Position numbers and translations under genes: made by a program. From Alphaproteobacteria bacterium (GTDB taxonomy: Bacteria; Pseudomonadota; Alphaproteobacteria; Micropepsales; Micropepsaceae): a stretch of DNA of 64,000 nt. The stretch lies in NCBI GenBank assembly GCA_003158585.1, contig PMKE01000067.1, forward strand, positions 29,574 through 93,573, read 5' to 3'. Under the pieces are notes generated by a model, which was not told the origin of the DNA, searched no databases, and saw nothing but the letters and a program-made list of their open reading frames with translations. Every line of letters begins with the position of its first letter. The first letter of the stretch is position 1. Positions 8,995 to 19,383 of this stretch are shown here, piece by piece.

Positions 8995-9801
8995 CTACGA
9001 CGCCCCTGTTGAAAGTCCGAACTCGCGGAAGCTGTAGCCGTAAGCGTTGATTTCCCGTTCGTAGCGCCATTCGACGTACTCGGCCTCGGCAAGGCTGAGG
9101 AGATGCTTCGCCTTGTTACGCAGCGGTTCGCGGCCGTCGCGATAGTCTCTGGCCGACCAGCTGCGGTAGTAACGGTCGTTGTGTCCGGGCCTCAGAATCG
9201 TCGAGTCCATGCCCGGCCCGACTTCCAGGAAATCCTCCAGCTTCTTTGTCCAGGCGGCAGGATCGCGCGTCAGGTCGTCATAGCGCACGACGATCGCGCG
9301 GTGCAGGAACCGCAAGTCTTCGTTCAAAGTGCGATAACAGGCCAGCCAGTTCCTGATCGTCGTCAAGACGGAGACGTGCCAGTCCCATTTCCTGATCGCC
9401 AGCGAATAGGCGAGGGGATGCCGCGACACGAAGATGAAGCTCGAAGCGGGGAACGCGGCCTGCAGGAAACGCGCACGCACGATGTTGGGCGGCGATTTCT
9501 CACACAGCACCGGCTTCGAGATGTCCCAATACGGAGCCCAGGCGCCGAACAGCCGCTCCCGTGCCGTGGCGAGCGAAGGCGATGACTCGGTCAGATGGGC
9601 GAGGGGATTGAGGCCCAAGCGGCCCGGCGCCCCCAATTCGGGTCCGGTCGGATAAACGTTCTGCAACCACTGGCCTTCGTCTTCGATGACCCGCGTGTTC
9701 GTCAGGCGGCTGATTTCCTGGTGGGAGCCGAGCAGGCGGTAGACGGCGCTGGTGCCGCTGCGCGGCATGCCTCCGATGAAAACATAGCGATGATCGTCCA
9801 T
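8995..9801 (-). CDS. Sulfotransferase family protein (paralog of 8140-8988)
   Basis: MDDHRYVFIGGMPRSGTSAVYRLLGSHQEIS...SSFIFVSRHPLAYSLAIRKW; start set at ATG 9801 because the longer ORF overlaps the upstream GT2. Confidence 0.85.
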   Translation of the reverse strand: MDDHRYVFIGGMPRSGTSAVYRLLGSHQEISRLTNTRVIEDEGQWLQNVYPTGPELGAPGRLGLNPLAHLTESSPSLATARERLFGAWAPYWDISKPVLCEKSPPNIVRARFLQAAFPASSFIFVSRHPLAYSLAIRKWDWHVSVLTTIRNWLACYRTLNEDLRFLHRAIVVRYDDLTRDPAAWTKKLEDFLEVGPGMDSTILRPGHNDRYYRSWSARDYRDGREPLRNKAKHLLSLAEAEYVEWRYEREINAYGYSFREFGLSTGAS

Positions 9802-9821
9802 GCCCGGTCCCGCTTGCTCTC

Positions 9822-10826
9822 TCACGGCGCTTCGGTGCGGTTTGGCGCGACGGCAGTATTCGTCAAACCCCCGACCGTACTCCTGGCCAGCAATCCGAAC
9901 GCCGCCGCCGTCGGACGCAACAGGATGGATTGCAGCGCGAGTTCCCTCGCCCGGCCGTTTTGTCCCGCGTCGAGCGCGCCTTGCGCCAGTTCGACCAGCA
10001 TCCAGGCGCGATAACCGCGCGCCACGCGGCGCAACGCACCGTCCTGGATGACCGTCTCCGCATGCAGCATCGCCAGGATGATGAACTGCCGGATTTCGTC
10101 TTCCGTGTAGGAGCGGCAGAGGCCCGTTTGGATCGTGCGGTCGTAATCGGCCACGACGGTCGAGCGGTAGAGCACCTTCTCGGCGCGGTCGAGCAGCCGC
10201 AGACCCAAATCGCGGTCCTCGGCCATCATCAGTTTTTCCCAGTAGAGGCCGCACGCCTCAAGCAGATGCCGCGAGGCGACGGTGCTGTCGCAATGCAGAA
10301 ACATGTATTTCATACTGACGGCGCGGTCCTGGCGCGACACCTCGAACACATCCGTTTCGCCGCGCACAGGGTTGCGTGTGAGAGGCGCGCGCGCGGTGCC
10401 GTAGAAATCAGGTCCGATCACGCTGCCGTTCCGGCTCGTCTGAAGGTTCGCGAAATAAAGATCGCCGCCGTGCGCCTTCAGCGTACGGAGGGCGACGCTC
10501 AAATGGTCGTTGCGCACCCAGCGGTCGTCGTCGTCGCAGAAGGCGATGAACTCCCCGCGGGCCGCCTTGATGCCGCGGTTGCGCGCGCGCGACGGGCCTC
10601 CCGGCTGACGCTCGTCAGGCGGCCTCGGAAGTAGCCGGAAGCGCTCGTCGAGTTCCCGCCAGATTTCGTCGTAAGCTGCGACGGTTTCGGCGGACGAACC
10701 GTCATCCACCACGATGCATTCGAAGTCGTGCAGATACTGCTCCTTCACGCAGCGAAGCAAGCGGGCGAGGCAAGCGGCCCTGTCGCGCGTGGCGATCACA
10801 ACGGATAGCGCGGGCTCTCTAATCAT
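9822..10826 (-). CDS. Glycosyltransferase family 2 (paralog of 7148-8143)
   Basis: MIREPALSVVIATRDRAACLARLLRCVKEQ...IVVDDGSSAETV...FIAFCDDDDRWVRNDHLS, closely matching the other GT2. Confidence 0.87.
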   Translation of the reverse strand: MIREPALSVVIATRDRAACLARLLRCVKEQYLHDFECIVVDDGSSAETVAAYDEIWRELDERFRLLPRPPDERQPGGPSRARNRGIKAARGEFIAFCDDDDRWVRNDHLSVALRTLKAHGGDLYFANLQTSRNGSVIGPDFYGTARAPLTRNPVRGETDVFEVSRQDRAVSMKYMFLHCDSTVASRHLLEACGLYWEKLMMAEDRDLGLRLLDRAEKVLYRSTVVADYDRTIQTGLCRSYTEDEIRQFIILAMLHAETVIQDGALRRVARGYRAWMLVELAQGALDAGQNGRARELALQSILLRPTAAAFGLLARSTVGGLTNTAVAPNRTEAP

Positions 10827-11146
10827 CCTGCTCAATGTCGCTGAATCGTGCCGAAGCATCACTATGACGGATGTGTGTTACAAGTATCTGCCGTTCCTGA
10901 AAACATGGAAAATACCGAGTGTGCGCGCCAAGCCGCGCCTTCCGTCGGAGCACGCAGGAAGTTTCCCGTGCGTCACACGATATGCGTTGGAGCATTCATG
11001 CAACATTGAAATCTCTTCTGTTGCGTATACGGAAAAATACTTCAGATTGGTATTGAGCACGTCTTCCGAACACAGGTACTTCCCATCACGGTGCAGGAGT
11101 GCTTCGCGTACGTCACGTCAACTAATTCAGTGTCGGCAGAGGCGAA

Positions 11147-12082
11147 ATGAATCAACCGATTTCGATCTGCGTCGTGATCCCGGCGCGCAATGCTGCCGAC
11201 ACGCTGGCGAGAGCGATCGATTCCGTTCTGGCACAAACGCGCTCCGCATCGGAGATCGTGGTGGTGGACGACGCCGGCACCGACGACACGGCCGCGGTGG
11301 CGCGCGCCTATCGCGCACAAGGCGTAATGCTTGTCACGTTACACGCGCGGCGCGGCGCGGCAGGCGCCAGGAACGCCGGCATCGCGGCGGCCGGCGGCAA
11401 CTGGATCGCCTTCCTGGATGCGGACGACGAATGGCTCCCCGCCAAACTCGAACAACAGGCGGAGGCGATTGGCAGGCAACCCGATGCGTCGCTCGTCTTC
11501 TGCGCCTCGGAAGAATTCCTGCCGGACGGCAAGAGCCTCGGCGATACCTTTAGCGGCGGGCAGGCGAGTACCGGCAGGGACGCCTGGAAAGCGCTGCTGA
11601 AGACCAATTTCGTGGCGACGCCCACGGTCATGGCGCCGCGCGCCTTGCTGGTCCGCCTGGGCGGTTTCGACGAGAACCTCGGCGTGGGCGAGGACCAGGA
11701 CATGTGGATCAAGCTCGCGCTCGCCGGGCATCTCGCCTATGTTCCGGAACGCTTGGTGCGCGTTCACGTGCGCCCGAAGAGTCTGTCGGCCTACAGAGCG
11801 GCAGATCAATCCCGGCACATGCTGCCGATGATCGAGCGTCATTTGCGTCAGCAGGGCAGCCGTCTCAGCAAGGCGGAGATGCGCGGCATCCTGGGCGAGC
11901 GGCTCGGTAACGCCGGCAGGATCGCATTTGCGCACGGCGATCTCAGGCATGGCGCCGCGTTCGCCCTGCGCGCGGCCATGCTCGGACACCGTCCGCTGGC
12001 GGCTTTCGCCCAGATAGCCAAGGCGCCCGTGTCGGCCTTTTTCAGACGGGCGGGAATGCCCCGCCGCCAAACGGCGCTATAG
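11147..12082 (+). CDS. Glycosyltransferase family 2
   Basis: MNQPISICVVIPARNAADTLARAIDSVLAQT...VVVDDAGTDDT...FLDADDEW. Confidence 0.9.
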   Translation: MNQPISICVVIPARNAADTLARAIDSVLAQTRSASEIVVVDDAGTDDTAAVARAYRAQGVMLVTLHARRGAAGARNAGIAAAGGNWIAFLDADDEWLPAKLEQQAEAIGRQPDASLVFCASEEFLPDGKSLGDTFSGGQASTGRDAWKALLKTNFVATPTVMAPRALLVRLGGFDENLGVGEDQDMWIKLALAGHLAYVPERLVRVHVRPKSLSAYRAADQSRHMLPMIERHLRQQGSRLSKAEMRGILGERLGNAGRIAFAHGDLRHGAAFALRAAMLGHRPLAAFAQIAKAPVSAFFRRAGMPRRQTAL

Positions 12083-12094
12083 AGGAAGCAATCC

Positions 12095-13375
12095 GTGCGC
12101 GAAATCGTTCTCATAGTGGCAATCCTGGCCGCGCTCGGCATGACGTTCCGTTATCCGTTCGTGGGCATTCTGCTGTGGACATGGTTCACGCTTCAAAACC
12201 CGCACCGGGAAGCCTTCGGCTTCCCCGATTCCGCCAATGTGGTGATCGCCGCCGTCACGCTCATGTCGCTGCTGCTCTCGAAGGATCGCAAGCTGCCGCC
12301 GAACGGTTTCATCCTGTGGACCATGATCGCGCTGCTCGCCTGGATGACGTTCAACTCGTTCTTCGCCTACGACCCGGCCTGGTCTTGGCCTTATTGGGAC
12401 AGGACCTGGAAGACTTTTGCGCTCGGTATTCTGATAGCCGCCGCGACCACCAACCGCGTGCGCCTCCACGCCCTGCTCTGGATCGCCGTCGTGTCGCTGT
12501 TCTATTTCGGCGTGAAGGGCGGGCTCTTCACCATCCTGACCGGCGGGCACAACCACGTTCTCGGGCCGCCCGGCACGATGATCACCGACAACAACCAGCT
12601 GGCCGTCGCCCTGCTGATGACGTTGCCGTTCGCCCATTACCTGCGGAGTCAGAGCACCGACAAGCGCGTGCGCCTGGCGCTGATGGCCGGCATGGTTCTG
12701 ACCGTTCTCGGCGTGATCGGAACCTATTCGCGTGGCGCGCTGGTCGGCTTGGCCGCACTGGGGCTGGTCGGCCTGCTGCGTATGAAGAACCGGTTCTTAT
12801 ATCTGGCCGTCGGCGCCGTGCTGGTCGTGTTCGTTTTCCAGTTCATGCCGGACAAGTACTTCGACCGCATGAACACGATGAACTCGGTCGACGCGGTGCA
12901 GACCGACCAGTCGTTCCACGGCCGTCTCGTCGCCTGGGAGGTTGCCTACCGCTACGCCAACGACCATTTTCCGTTCGGCGCGGGTTTCTATGGGCCGCAG
13001 CTCGCTCCGGTCTTCCATTCCTACTTCCCCCGCGAGAAGAACCATGCCGCACACAGCATCTATTTCCAGGTGCTGGGTGAGCACGGCTATATCGGGCTGG
13101 CGATCTATCTGATGCTGCTGGCAGGGGCGTTCGTGTCGTGCTCGCGGATCTTGGCGCGGACGCGCGGACAGCCGGAACGACGATGGATCTATGAAATCGG
13201 AACTGCGATTCAAGCCAGTCTCGTCGTGTTCTGCGTCTCGGGCGCGGCGCTGAGCCTTGCCTATTACGATCTTTTCGTGATCGACGTTTCGCTGCTGCTG
13301 CCGCTCTGGGAAATTGCGAAGGGTGTGTCGAAGCGGCAGGCTTGGAGACCGGTTCCCGTCGCGGTTTCCGGGTGA
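12095..13375 (+). CDS. Putative O-glycosylation ligase / O-antigen ligase-like, exosortase A-associated (TIGR03097-like)
   Basis: Polytopic membrane protein; GMTFRYPFVGILLWTWFTLQNPHREAFGF, PGTMITDNNQLAVALLMTLPF, Wzy_C-like GTYSRGALVGL. Confidence 0.88.
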   Translation: MREIVLIVAILAALGMTFRYPFVGILLWTWFTLQNPHREAFGFPDSANVVIAAVTLMSLLLSKDRKLPPNGFILWTMIALLAWMTFNSFFAYDPAWSWPYWDRTWKTFALGILIAAATTNRVRLHALLWIAVVSLFYFGVKGGLFTILTGGHNHVLGPPGTMITDNNQLAVALLMTLPFAHYLRSQSTDKRVRLALMAGMVLTVLGVIGTYSRGALVGLAALGLVGLLRMKNRFLYLAVGAVLVVFVFQFMPDKYFDRMNTMNSVDAVQTDQSFHGRLVAWEVAYRYANDHFPFGAGFYGPQLAPVFHSYFPREKNHAAHSIYFQVLGEHGYIGLAIYLMLLAGAFVSCSRILARTRGQPERRWIYEIGTAIQASLVVFCVSGAALSLAYYDLFVIDVSLLLPLWEIAKGVSKRQAWRPVPVAVSG

Positions 13376-13391
13376 GAGAGCCGCTCACGCC

Positions 13392-14399
13392 ATGACCGAT
13401 GTTGCCGTTATTTCCTTCTCCTGCGATGCGGCGCTGCGCAGCCTGTTCGATGCGAGCGGCAGCGCGGAAGGAAGCTGCGGCTGGTTCGAGGCGCTGGCGG
13501 AGACTACCCTCGCCCTGGGGGAAAGGGCGGTCCTGGCGGTCGCACGCGAAGCGGGAACGGCGATCGCCGCGTTGCCCCTCGTGCAGACGGCGGAAGGGAT
13601 GCGCGCCCTCACGGCGCCCTATGCGACGCGCTATGCGCCGGCGCTGGCGAATCTCGAAGGCGCGCGTTTGCTGGGGGCGCGGGCGCGGGAATACGCCGGC
13701 GGCGTGCTGCGGCTCGACGCCGTGGACGAGGGCGATCCCGGTATGGCGGCTTATATCGAGGGACTTGCGGCGTCTGGGTTGACGGCCGCGCGTTACGACC
13801 ACTTCGTCAACTGGTTCGAGCTGGTGACTGATTTCGACAGCTACTGGAGGGGGCGCCCGTCGCGCCTGCGCACGACCGTGCGCCGCAAGCTGTTGCAGGC
13901 CTCGAATGCGGGCGCCGAATTTCAATGCTTCCGCAACGAATTTGACGACGCCGTCGCCATCTATCGAGACATCTACGGCAGTTCCTGGAAGGCCGAGGAA
14001 CCGCATCCCGATTTCATTCCCGCCCTAGTGCGCAAGCTCGCGCCCGAGGTGCGGCTCGGCGTGATGACGCTGGCGGGCGAGGCGGTAGCGGCACAAATTT
14101 GGCTGGTGCGCGGCCGCAAGGCCACGATTTTCAAGCTGGCGCATCGCGAAAGCGCGGCGGAGCATTCTCCCGGCACTTTGCTGACGCATTGGATGGCGCA
14201 AACGCTGATCCGCGAAGACGCCCTTACGGAAATAGATTTCGGCCGCGGCGACGATACCTACAAACGCGACTGGCTCGGACATAAAAGAATGCGGATCGGT
14301 TTGATCGCGGCCGACCGGCGGACGCGGGCGGGACTTTCCGCCTTGCTGCGCGAGGTTATTCCTACGCGACTTTCGGCACGCCGCAAGCGGCGGAGCTGA
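13392..14399 (+). CDS. GNAT/FemAB-like (BioF2-type) acyltransferase
   Basis: RGRPSRLRTTVRRKLLQAS...IYGSSWKAEEPHPDFIPALVRKLA...AAQIWLVRGRKATIFKLAH...TEIDFGRGDDTYKRDWL. Confidence 0.8.
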   Translation: MTDVAVISFSCDAALRSLFDASGSAEGSCGWFEALAETTLALGERAVLAVAREAGTAIAALPLVQTAEGMRALTAPYATRYAPALANLEGARLLGARAREYAGGVLRLDAVDEGDPGMAAYIEGLAASGLTAARYDHFVNWFELVTDFDSYWRGRPSRLRTTVRRKLLQASNAGAEFQCFRNEFDDAVAIYRDIYGSSWKAEEPHPDFIPALVRKLAPEVRLGVMTLAGEAVAAQIWLVRGRKATIFKLAHRESAAEHSPGTLLTHWMAQTLIREDALTEIDFGRGDDTYKRDWLGHKRMRIGLIAADRRTRAGLSALLREVIPTRLSARRKRRS

Positions 14400-14509
14400 A
14401 TTGTAAGTTCTCCTTACGGCAGAGTTTCTATCTACGCCCCGAAGCGATTGCGAGGGCAATGCCTGCTGTGCCACTGTGAGAACGGGCGTGCGGATCGGCG
14501 AGCAAGCCA

Positions 14510-15115
14510 ATGGCACCAGAAGCTCAGGTTTCAGAAATGTGGTCTTGGCTCCAATTCGTCGTATCTACCGTTCTGCCGGTGGCGGGGCGGGAATTACTGC
14601 ATTGGCTCTACGAGTGGCAGGTCCTGGTTGCCGGAATACTCGCCATCCTGGCGGCGCGCATCTGGGGGCGTTCGGTGGTGCGTGCGGCCCGCTACGCCGC
14701 GCTGTCCGCCGGAGCCGAACCTGCGGTCGCGCAGAGGAGCGCCGCTGCGGCCGTAGTGCCTTTCGGTTCCGCCAAACCCAAGGCAAGAAAGCCGGAGATG
14801 CAGGACCATGTGTTCGCGCTGCGGGAACAAATCCGCCTGACGCTGGGCAGAATGCCATGTACGGACGATGTGCTCTCCGCCGAACGCCTCGCCCTGTGCC
14901 GCAAAATCGCAGGAATGAAGCTGGGCGAGCTTCCGAAGGGCGCGCCGAAGACGATGGTGCAGAGTTACGAGGTCTTGCGCAGCGGCCTCTCTGCGCTCGG
15001 AGCGTTACGCGAAACCGACACCTGCCGGAGAGCCTGGGAGGCGCTGGTGCGCGTCAATTCGGACGCACGCGAGCTGGAAAAACCGGAAGCCGCTCCCGCC
15101 GCACGACGGGCGTAG
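14510..15115 (+). CDS. Uncharacterised membrane-anchored protein
   Basis: One N-terminal TM (LLHWLYEWQVLVAGILAILAARIW) then a soluble charged domain; good coding frame (alternative start ATG 14537). Confidence 0.6.
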   Translation: MAPEAQVSEMWSWLQFVVSTVLPVAGRELLHWLYEWQVLVAGILAILAARIWGRSVVRAARYAALSAGAEPAVAQRSAAAAVVPFGSAKPKARKPEMQDHVFALREQIRLTLGRMPCTDDVLSAERLALCRKIAGMKLGELPKGAPKTMVQSYEVLRSGLSALGALRETDTCRRAWEALVRVNSDARELEKPEAAPAARRA

Positions 15116-15139
15116 AGCAGCTTACAGCCTTCGAGTCCT

Positions 15140-17989
15140 TTACCTCCAGCTCAGGTTGAGCGCTTCGGCTTCCCGCCTTTCGTCAAACGGCTTGTTGCCG
15201 GCGAGTACGCCGCCGAGAGTCTTCTTGGCTTCGTCTTGATGACCCGTGGCGTGGAGCACGACGGCCAGGTGGTAGCCGATTTCCGGGCTGTCGCCGTCTG
15301 TGGCGTGCGCCCGCTGCAAGGCCGTCAGCGCACCGGGCCCATCCTTCGCCAGCCATCTGACCCAGCCCAGCGTGTCGAGTACGGCCGCCGACTTCGGCGC
15401 TTGCTTTGCCGCTTGTTCGGCGTAGGTCACCGCCTGCCTCGGGTCCTTCTTCTGGAGCAGCCAGCTAAGATTGTTCAGCGCGACGACGTTTTGCGGCCGC
15501 AACTTCAGGACGGCGCGGAACTGCAGTTCCGCCGTCGCAGGATTGGCCGCCATTTGTCCTTGGGCAAATTCCAGGCGGGCGCCGATGTCGTTCGGGTGCT
15601 TGGCGATCCAGTTTGACAGCAGCGCGTCGGCTTGTTTCTGCTTCTGTGACATCCGGAGAAGCTGACTCGACATGATGACGGCGGCTTCGCTGGGATGCTG
15701 CGCCAGGCTCTGCTTGAGCACCGCCTGCGCCTGATCGTACTGCTTGAGCGCAGAATAGGTACTCGCCAGCAGCAGGTCGGATTGCGTGCCGGGATTCTGC
15801 TTGGCGCCGTCCTGCGCCGCGGCGACTGCATCGTCTCCGTTGTTGGTCGCCAGCGCATAGCGAATGAGCGCCGACCTCGCCGCGTCGAATTTCGGAGCCA
15901 ACTGGACCGAGCGCTTATAGGCTGCAAGCGCGCCGTTCGTGTCTTTCTTGGCGGCGAGCGCGGTGCCCAGCAGCAGTTGAAGCTGCGGGGAATCGGAATG
16001 CGATGTCGCCAGGCGCCGTAACGTTGCCAACGCCGGATCGACTTGGCCGGTTGCCAGCTGGATCTCCGCCTGTACGGTCTGCGCGTTCAGGTCGCCGGGC
16101 GCGAGCTTGAGGAAGGCGCCCACCGCCTCTGCCGCTTCCTTCATGCGGTTGCGGGCGACGAAGAAGCTCGTCAGCGCGAGGTTCGTCATGGAACTCTTCG
16201 GCTCGGTGGCCACCGCCCGCTTCAGCAGGGCCAGCGCGTTCTGGTCCTGCCCCATCTGCATGGAGAGTTCCGCGCCCCGGATCATCGCCATGACGTTCTT
16301 GGGGTCTGCGGCGAGCACGGCCTGGATGTCGGCGTTCGATCCCCTCACGTCCGCGCGCGCGGCGCGGGCCACGGCACGGTCGTAGAGCGCCGGGATGAAT
16401 TTCGGATCGATCGCCAGGGCACGCGTGAAAGCACCGATCGCTCCGTTGAAGTCGCTTTTCGCGACGAAAATCTGGCCCTGGAAAAGCGGCCCATACGGAC
16501 TCTTCGGCGCCTTAGCCGCGAGCTTGTCGGCGACGGACGACGCTTCGGGGAGCTGATTGCTGCGGAGCAAGGCGGTTATCAGCAGGCCCGCAGTCACCGA
16601 ATCACCCGGCTGCTTGGCATTGAGATCGCGAAGCTGCTTGAGCGCCGTTTCCATGTCGCCGCTATTCAGACTAGTGGCCGCGAGCTGCCGCTTAAGAAGA
16701 TCGCCGCCGAAACCGTTGGCGCTCGCCTTTTCGAAATACTCCGTCGCCTTTCCGAACTGCCCCGTCATCGCATAGGCCTGCCCGAGCAGAGCCATGATGC
16801 GCGGCTCCTGCGAGTCCTTCATCGGCAGCAGCGTGTCGAGCGCCCGTTGTGCGTTCTTCGTCTGAAGATATTGCGAAGCGAGGTAGATGCGCGGCTCCGG
16901 ATAGTCCGGGTATTTCGATACCGAGGCCGAGAGCAGAGTCATCGCGACGTCGTTATGACCGCTCACCAACGCCATTTGCGCGACGACAGGCCCGATCTCC
17001 GGTCGCGAATTGACGAACTCCGGTGGCAGCGCCTGGGCGATGCCCCAGGCGCCCTTGGCGTCCTTCGCCCGCTCCAGCAGCAGCGCCTTGTAGTAGAGCG
17101 CCTGCGGCAGGTCCTTCGACTGGGCGAGAGTGGCATCGACGTCGGCGCGCGCCTTGCCGTCCTGGCCGAGCTGCATGTAAACACCGGCCCGCGCCAGGAG
17201 GGACACCGGATTGCTGGGATACTGCTTCACAAGATTGTTGGCGGGGCCGAGCGCCTGATCGGCTTTGCCCGTCACCTGCAACAGGGAAATCTTGAGCAGC
17301 AACACGTTGGCGTCCCTGGGCGCCTTGGCGGAGGCCTCGTCGGTCAGGCTCAGCGCCAGCTTCGTGTCGTTCTGATCTTTGGCGAGGCGCGCGCGCGCGG
17401 TAAGACCGGGAACGTCCCGCTTGATCGCCAGCGCATTATCCAATTCGCCGACGGCGAGTTCGGGATGGCCCAATTTGACCTGTGCCGCTCCGCGCGCCCT
17501 CAACGTAGCGGCCGCAAGATCGCTGCGGTCGTTGGCGTCCGGCGCAGGGAACTGATCGATGACCTGCTGCGCCTCGCCGCGATTGATCATGGCTTCGTAC
17601 AACAACGGCAGCACCTTTGCGTCGGGCGCTCCGTTCTGGCGCGCGGCGCTGAGTTCGCGCGCGGCGGACGCCCAGTCGCCGGACTGCATATAGGCGTATC
17701 CGAGCTCTATGCGGACATCGGCGTTCTTAGGCGCCAAGTTGGCGGCATTCCTCAGATAGATCACCGCCACATTGGGGTGCCCCTGCTGCATCGCCTGGCG
17801 CGCCTGCCGCAGTAGGTTGTTCAGCCCCGAGGGGGTACTGGAGTTCTGCGCGGCAGGCTCGCCGAGGCTGGCGTAACTCGGCTCCATGCCGAGCGAAAGC
17901 CCGGTCAATGCGCCCACGGCGACCGCGAGCATCAGCCGGCGCCGGCCGCGGACCGAATTCAAGGTGTCGTACAGTGTCAAGTCAGGCAC
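15140..17989 (-). CDS. prsT: XrtA/PEP-CTERM system TPR-repeat protein PrsT (TIGR02917-like)
   Basis: 949 aa, many TPRs, signal-like N-terminus; encoded directly downstream of prsK-prsR. Confidence 0.88.
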   Translation of the reverse strand: MPDLTLYDTLNSVRGRRRLMLAVAVGALTGLSLGMEPSYASLGEPAAQNSSTPSGLNNLLRQARQAMQQGHPNVAVIYLRNAANLAPKNADVRIELGYAYMQSGDWASAARELSAARQNGAPDAKVLPLLYEAMINRGEAQQVIDQFPAPDANDRSDLAAATLRARGAAQVKLGHPELAVGELDNALAIKRDVPGLTARARLAKDQNDTKLALSLTDEASAKAPRDANVLLLKISLLQVTGKADQALGPANNLVKQYPSNPVSLLARAGVYMQLGQDGKARADVDATLAQSKDLPQALYYKALLLERAKDAKGAWGIAQALPPEFVNSRPEIGPVVAQMALVSGHNDVAMTLLSASVSKYPDYPEPRIYLASQYLQTKNAQRALDTLLPMKDSQEPRIMALLGQAYAMTGQFGKATEYFEKASANGFGGDLLKRQLAATSLNSGDMETALKQLRDLNAKQPGDSVTAGLLITALLRSNQLPEASSVADKLAAKAPKSPYGPLFQGQIFVAKSDFNGAIGAFTRALAIDPKFIPALYDRAVARAARADVRGSNADIQAVLAADPKNVMAMIRGAELSMQMGQDQNALALLKRAVATEPKSSMTNLALTSFFVARNRMKEAAEAVGAFLKLAPGDLNAQTVQAEIQLATGQVDPALATLRRLATSHSDSPQLQLLLGTALAAKKDTNGALAAYKRSVQLAPKFDAARSALIRYALATNNGDDAVAAAQDGAKQNPGTQSDLLLASTYSALKQYDQAQAVLKQSLAQHPSEAAVIMSSQLLRMSQKQKQADALLSNWIAKHPNDIGARLEFAQGQMAANPATAELQFRAVLKLRPQNVVALNNLSWLLQKKDPRQAVTYAEQAAKQAPKSAAVLDTLGWVRWLAKDGPGALTALQRAHATDGDSPEIGYHLAVVLHATGHQDEAKKTLGGVLAGNKPFDERREAEALNLSWR

Positions 17990-18003
17990 TCCTTCGGTTG
18001 GCT

Positions 18004-19379
<1,376 letters not shown>

Positions 19380-19383
<4 letters not shown>

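Noticed and set aside
16043-17815. 590-aa + strand ORF opposite prsT
   Set aside because: Arg/Gly/His-rich shadow ORF; prsT TPR repeats on the minus strand are clearly the coding frame.
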